From Aequorivita sp. (GTDB lineage Bacteria; Bacteroidota; Bacteroidia; Flavobacteriales; Flavobacteriaceae), in NCBI GenBank assembly GCA_002715485.1, contig PAZL01000004.1, forward strand, positions 12,087 to 56,872: DNA of 44,786 bases, given 5' to 3'. The notes under the pieces were generated by a model. That model had not been told where the DNA came from and made no database searches. It saw only the letters and a program-made list of their open reading frames with translations. The translations under genes were made by a program, and so were the position numbers. Of this stretch, positions 43,971-44,786 are shown in pieces. Each line of letters begins with the position of its first letter. Position 1 is the stretch's first letter.

Positions 43971-44682
43971 ATTGTGGTTCCTCAACTGGCGGAATCGGTT
44001 TTTCAACTGGATGCTGCTGACCCGGAATTCTTTCAAGTCCCGCTTCTACCCCTTTCGGAAAAATTCCTTGGATAAGTAATAAGATTCCAAAACTTAAAAT
44101 TAAAATACTTACCCATTTTTTTGTTTTGAAAATGAAACGAGGGGTCATTTTATTTTTAAGCTTTTTTGCCAATAGCATTTTAAGAAGATCTGTCAAAAAG
44201 AATGTTGCCAATACTGTGGAAATAAAAAGAAAAACACCGTTATCTGAAGTGGTGAGGGCATTTGCCATGATTAAAGTTCCAATCCAGCCAGCCAAAACAC
44301 CGAAGTTTACAAAATTCAAAAGAAAACCTTTCAAAAATAAACCGCCCAGATTTTTCTTCACTTTTACGGCGTAATGTTCCCTTACAATCTTAAAAATTGA
44401 TTTGTTGGTACGTATGTATGAAATGATACCGTAAGCTATAAGAATTGCGCCACCAAAAATAAGAAGTCCCGGATCGTGCTTTACTTTTTCAAGAATTCTA
44501 CTAGTACTGAAAAAAGCTATTACAATAAAAACTATATCGGCAAAAATAGCTCCGAGATCAAAAAAAATAGCGGCCTTTATACCTTTTGTAATAGCAGTTT
44601 CAATCAATGTGAAAAACACTGGACCGACTGCAAAGGCCAATAAAAATCCGTAAAATGCCGCGTAGAGTAATCCGTCAAACAT
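43969..44682 (-). CDS. LysE family amino-acid/metabolite exporter
   Basis: The protein of about 237 residues has six hydrophobic segments, starting GLLYAAFYGFLLAFAVGPVFFTL with the conserved Gly-Pro near the first helix (FAVGPVFF) and ending with a Pro/Glu-rich tail (HPVEKPIPPVEEPQ). This matches the LysE/RhtB exporter superfamily. The substrate is unknown. I start at the ATG at 44682 (MFDGLLYAAF). An in-frame TTG at 44700 adds six residues that do not belong to the family N-terminus. Confidence 0.85.
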   Translation of the reverse strand: MFDGLLYAAFYGFLLAFAVGPVFFTLIETAITKGIKAAIFFDLGAIFADIVFIVIAFFSTSRILEKVKHDPGLLIFGGAILIAYGIISYIRTNKSIFKIVREHYAVKVKKNLGGLFLKGFLLNFVNFGVLAGWIGTLIMANALTTSDNGVFLFISTVLATFFLTDLLKMLLAKKLKNKMTPRFIFKTKKWVSILILSFGILLLIQGIFPKGVEAGLERIPGQQHPVEKPIPPVEEPQ

Positions 44683-44728
44683 AGTGAGGTAAAAATACAA
44701 ATTACTTTTACCCTATTGCTCTAAAAAA

Positions 44729-44786
44729 TTAATTTTCGTCTTTTACTATTTCAATTTTTCCACCCGCAAATTTCTTCTTCTTTATA
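44729..44786 (-). CDS. 3' end of a gene running off the window (partial)
   Basis: On the minus strand an open frame enters from the right edge and reads KKKKFAGGKIEIVKDEN followed by TAA at 44729-44731. It looks like the lysine-rich C-terminus of a coding gene upstream of the LysE gene. Only 18 codons are visible, so the product cannot be named. Confidence 0.4.
   Translation of the reverse strand, partial: IKKKKFAGGKIEIVKDEN

Overview
The window comes from a member of the Bacteroidota, most likely family Flavobacteriaceae. The grounds are type IX secretion (T9SS) C-terminal sorting domains, DUF4837 and DUF4175 family proteins, a glutaminyl-tRNA synthetase, and many promoters with the Bacteroidota -7 element TAnnTTTG. 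I cannot fix the genus. Genes are densely packed and mostly on the minus strand. No gap between genes reaches 300 bases; the longest is about 189 bases, at 27442-27630. I see no CRISPR array, insertion sequence or rRNA.

Left part (1-24.5 kb): a surface polysaccharide (O-antigen type) locus. Reading in the direction of transcription, from high to low coordinates, one close-packed minus-strand operon seems to start at a TAnnTTTG element near 24507. It encodes an M23 murein hydrolase, a GH3-family adenylating enzyme, a DUF6909-like protein with a nucleoside-phosphorylase-like C-terminus, the four dTDP-L-rhamnose enzymes (rfbB, rfbA, rfbC, rfbD), a Wzz-like chain-length protein, UDP-GlcNAc 2-epimerase and UDP-ManNAc dehydrogenase (wecB, wecC), a Wzx flippase, two Wzy/WaaL-like membrane proteins separated by an anchored SGNH hydrolase, and a GT4 glycosyltransferase. 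Next come three T9SS cargo genes with nearly the same sorting domain, a bi-domain dehydrogenase, an alpha/alpha-toroid protein and a WecG/TagA-type transferase. The likely products are dTDP-rhamnose and UDP-ManNAcA. WecG is the natural user of the second. No initiating sugar-phosphate transferase is seen in the window.

Middle part (24.5-33.6 kb): tatA, a DUF4837 lipoprotein, a MltD-like LysM lytic transglycosylase, pgk, the DNA polymerase III delta' subunit gene, a SAM methyltransferase and mnmG. Two perfect 16-bp parS palindromes flank mnmG. One lies in its leader and one inside the first codons of the methyltransferase gene. This suggests a ParB-loaded, origin-proximal part of the chromosome.

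Right part (33-44.8 kb): ybeY, a large DUF4175 membrane protein, gltX, an outer-membrane beta-barrel protein, an SPFH/band 7 protein, a three-gene membrane cassette (YtxH, holin-like and a small DUF6327-like protein), glnS, folB, tRNA-Cys(GCA), a LysE-family transporter, and the 3' end of one more gene. Two strong bidirectional terminators (24815-24855 and 40336-40379) separate convergent genes, and a third hairpin follows the tRNA.
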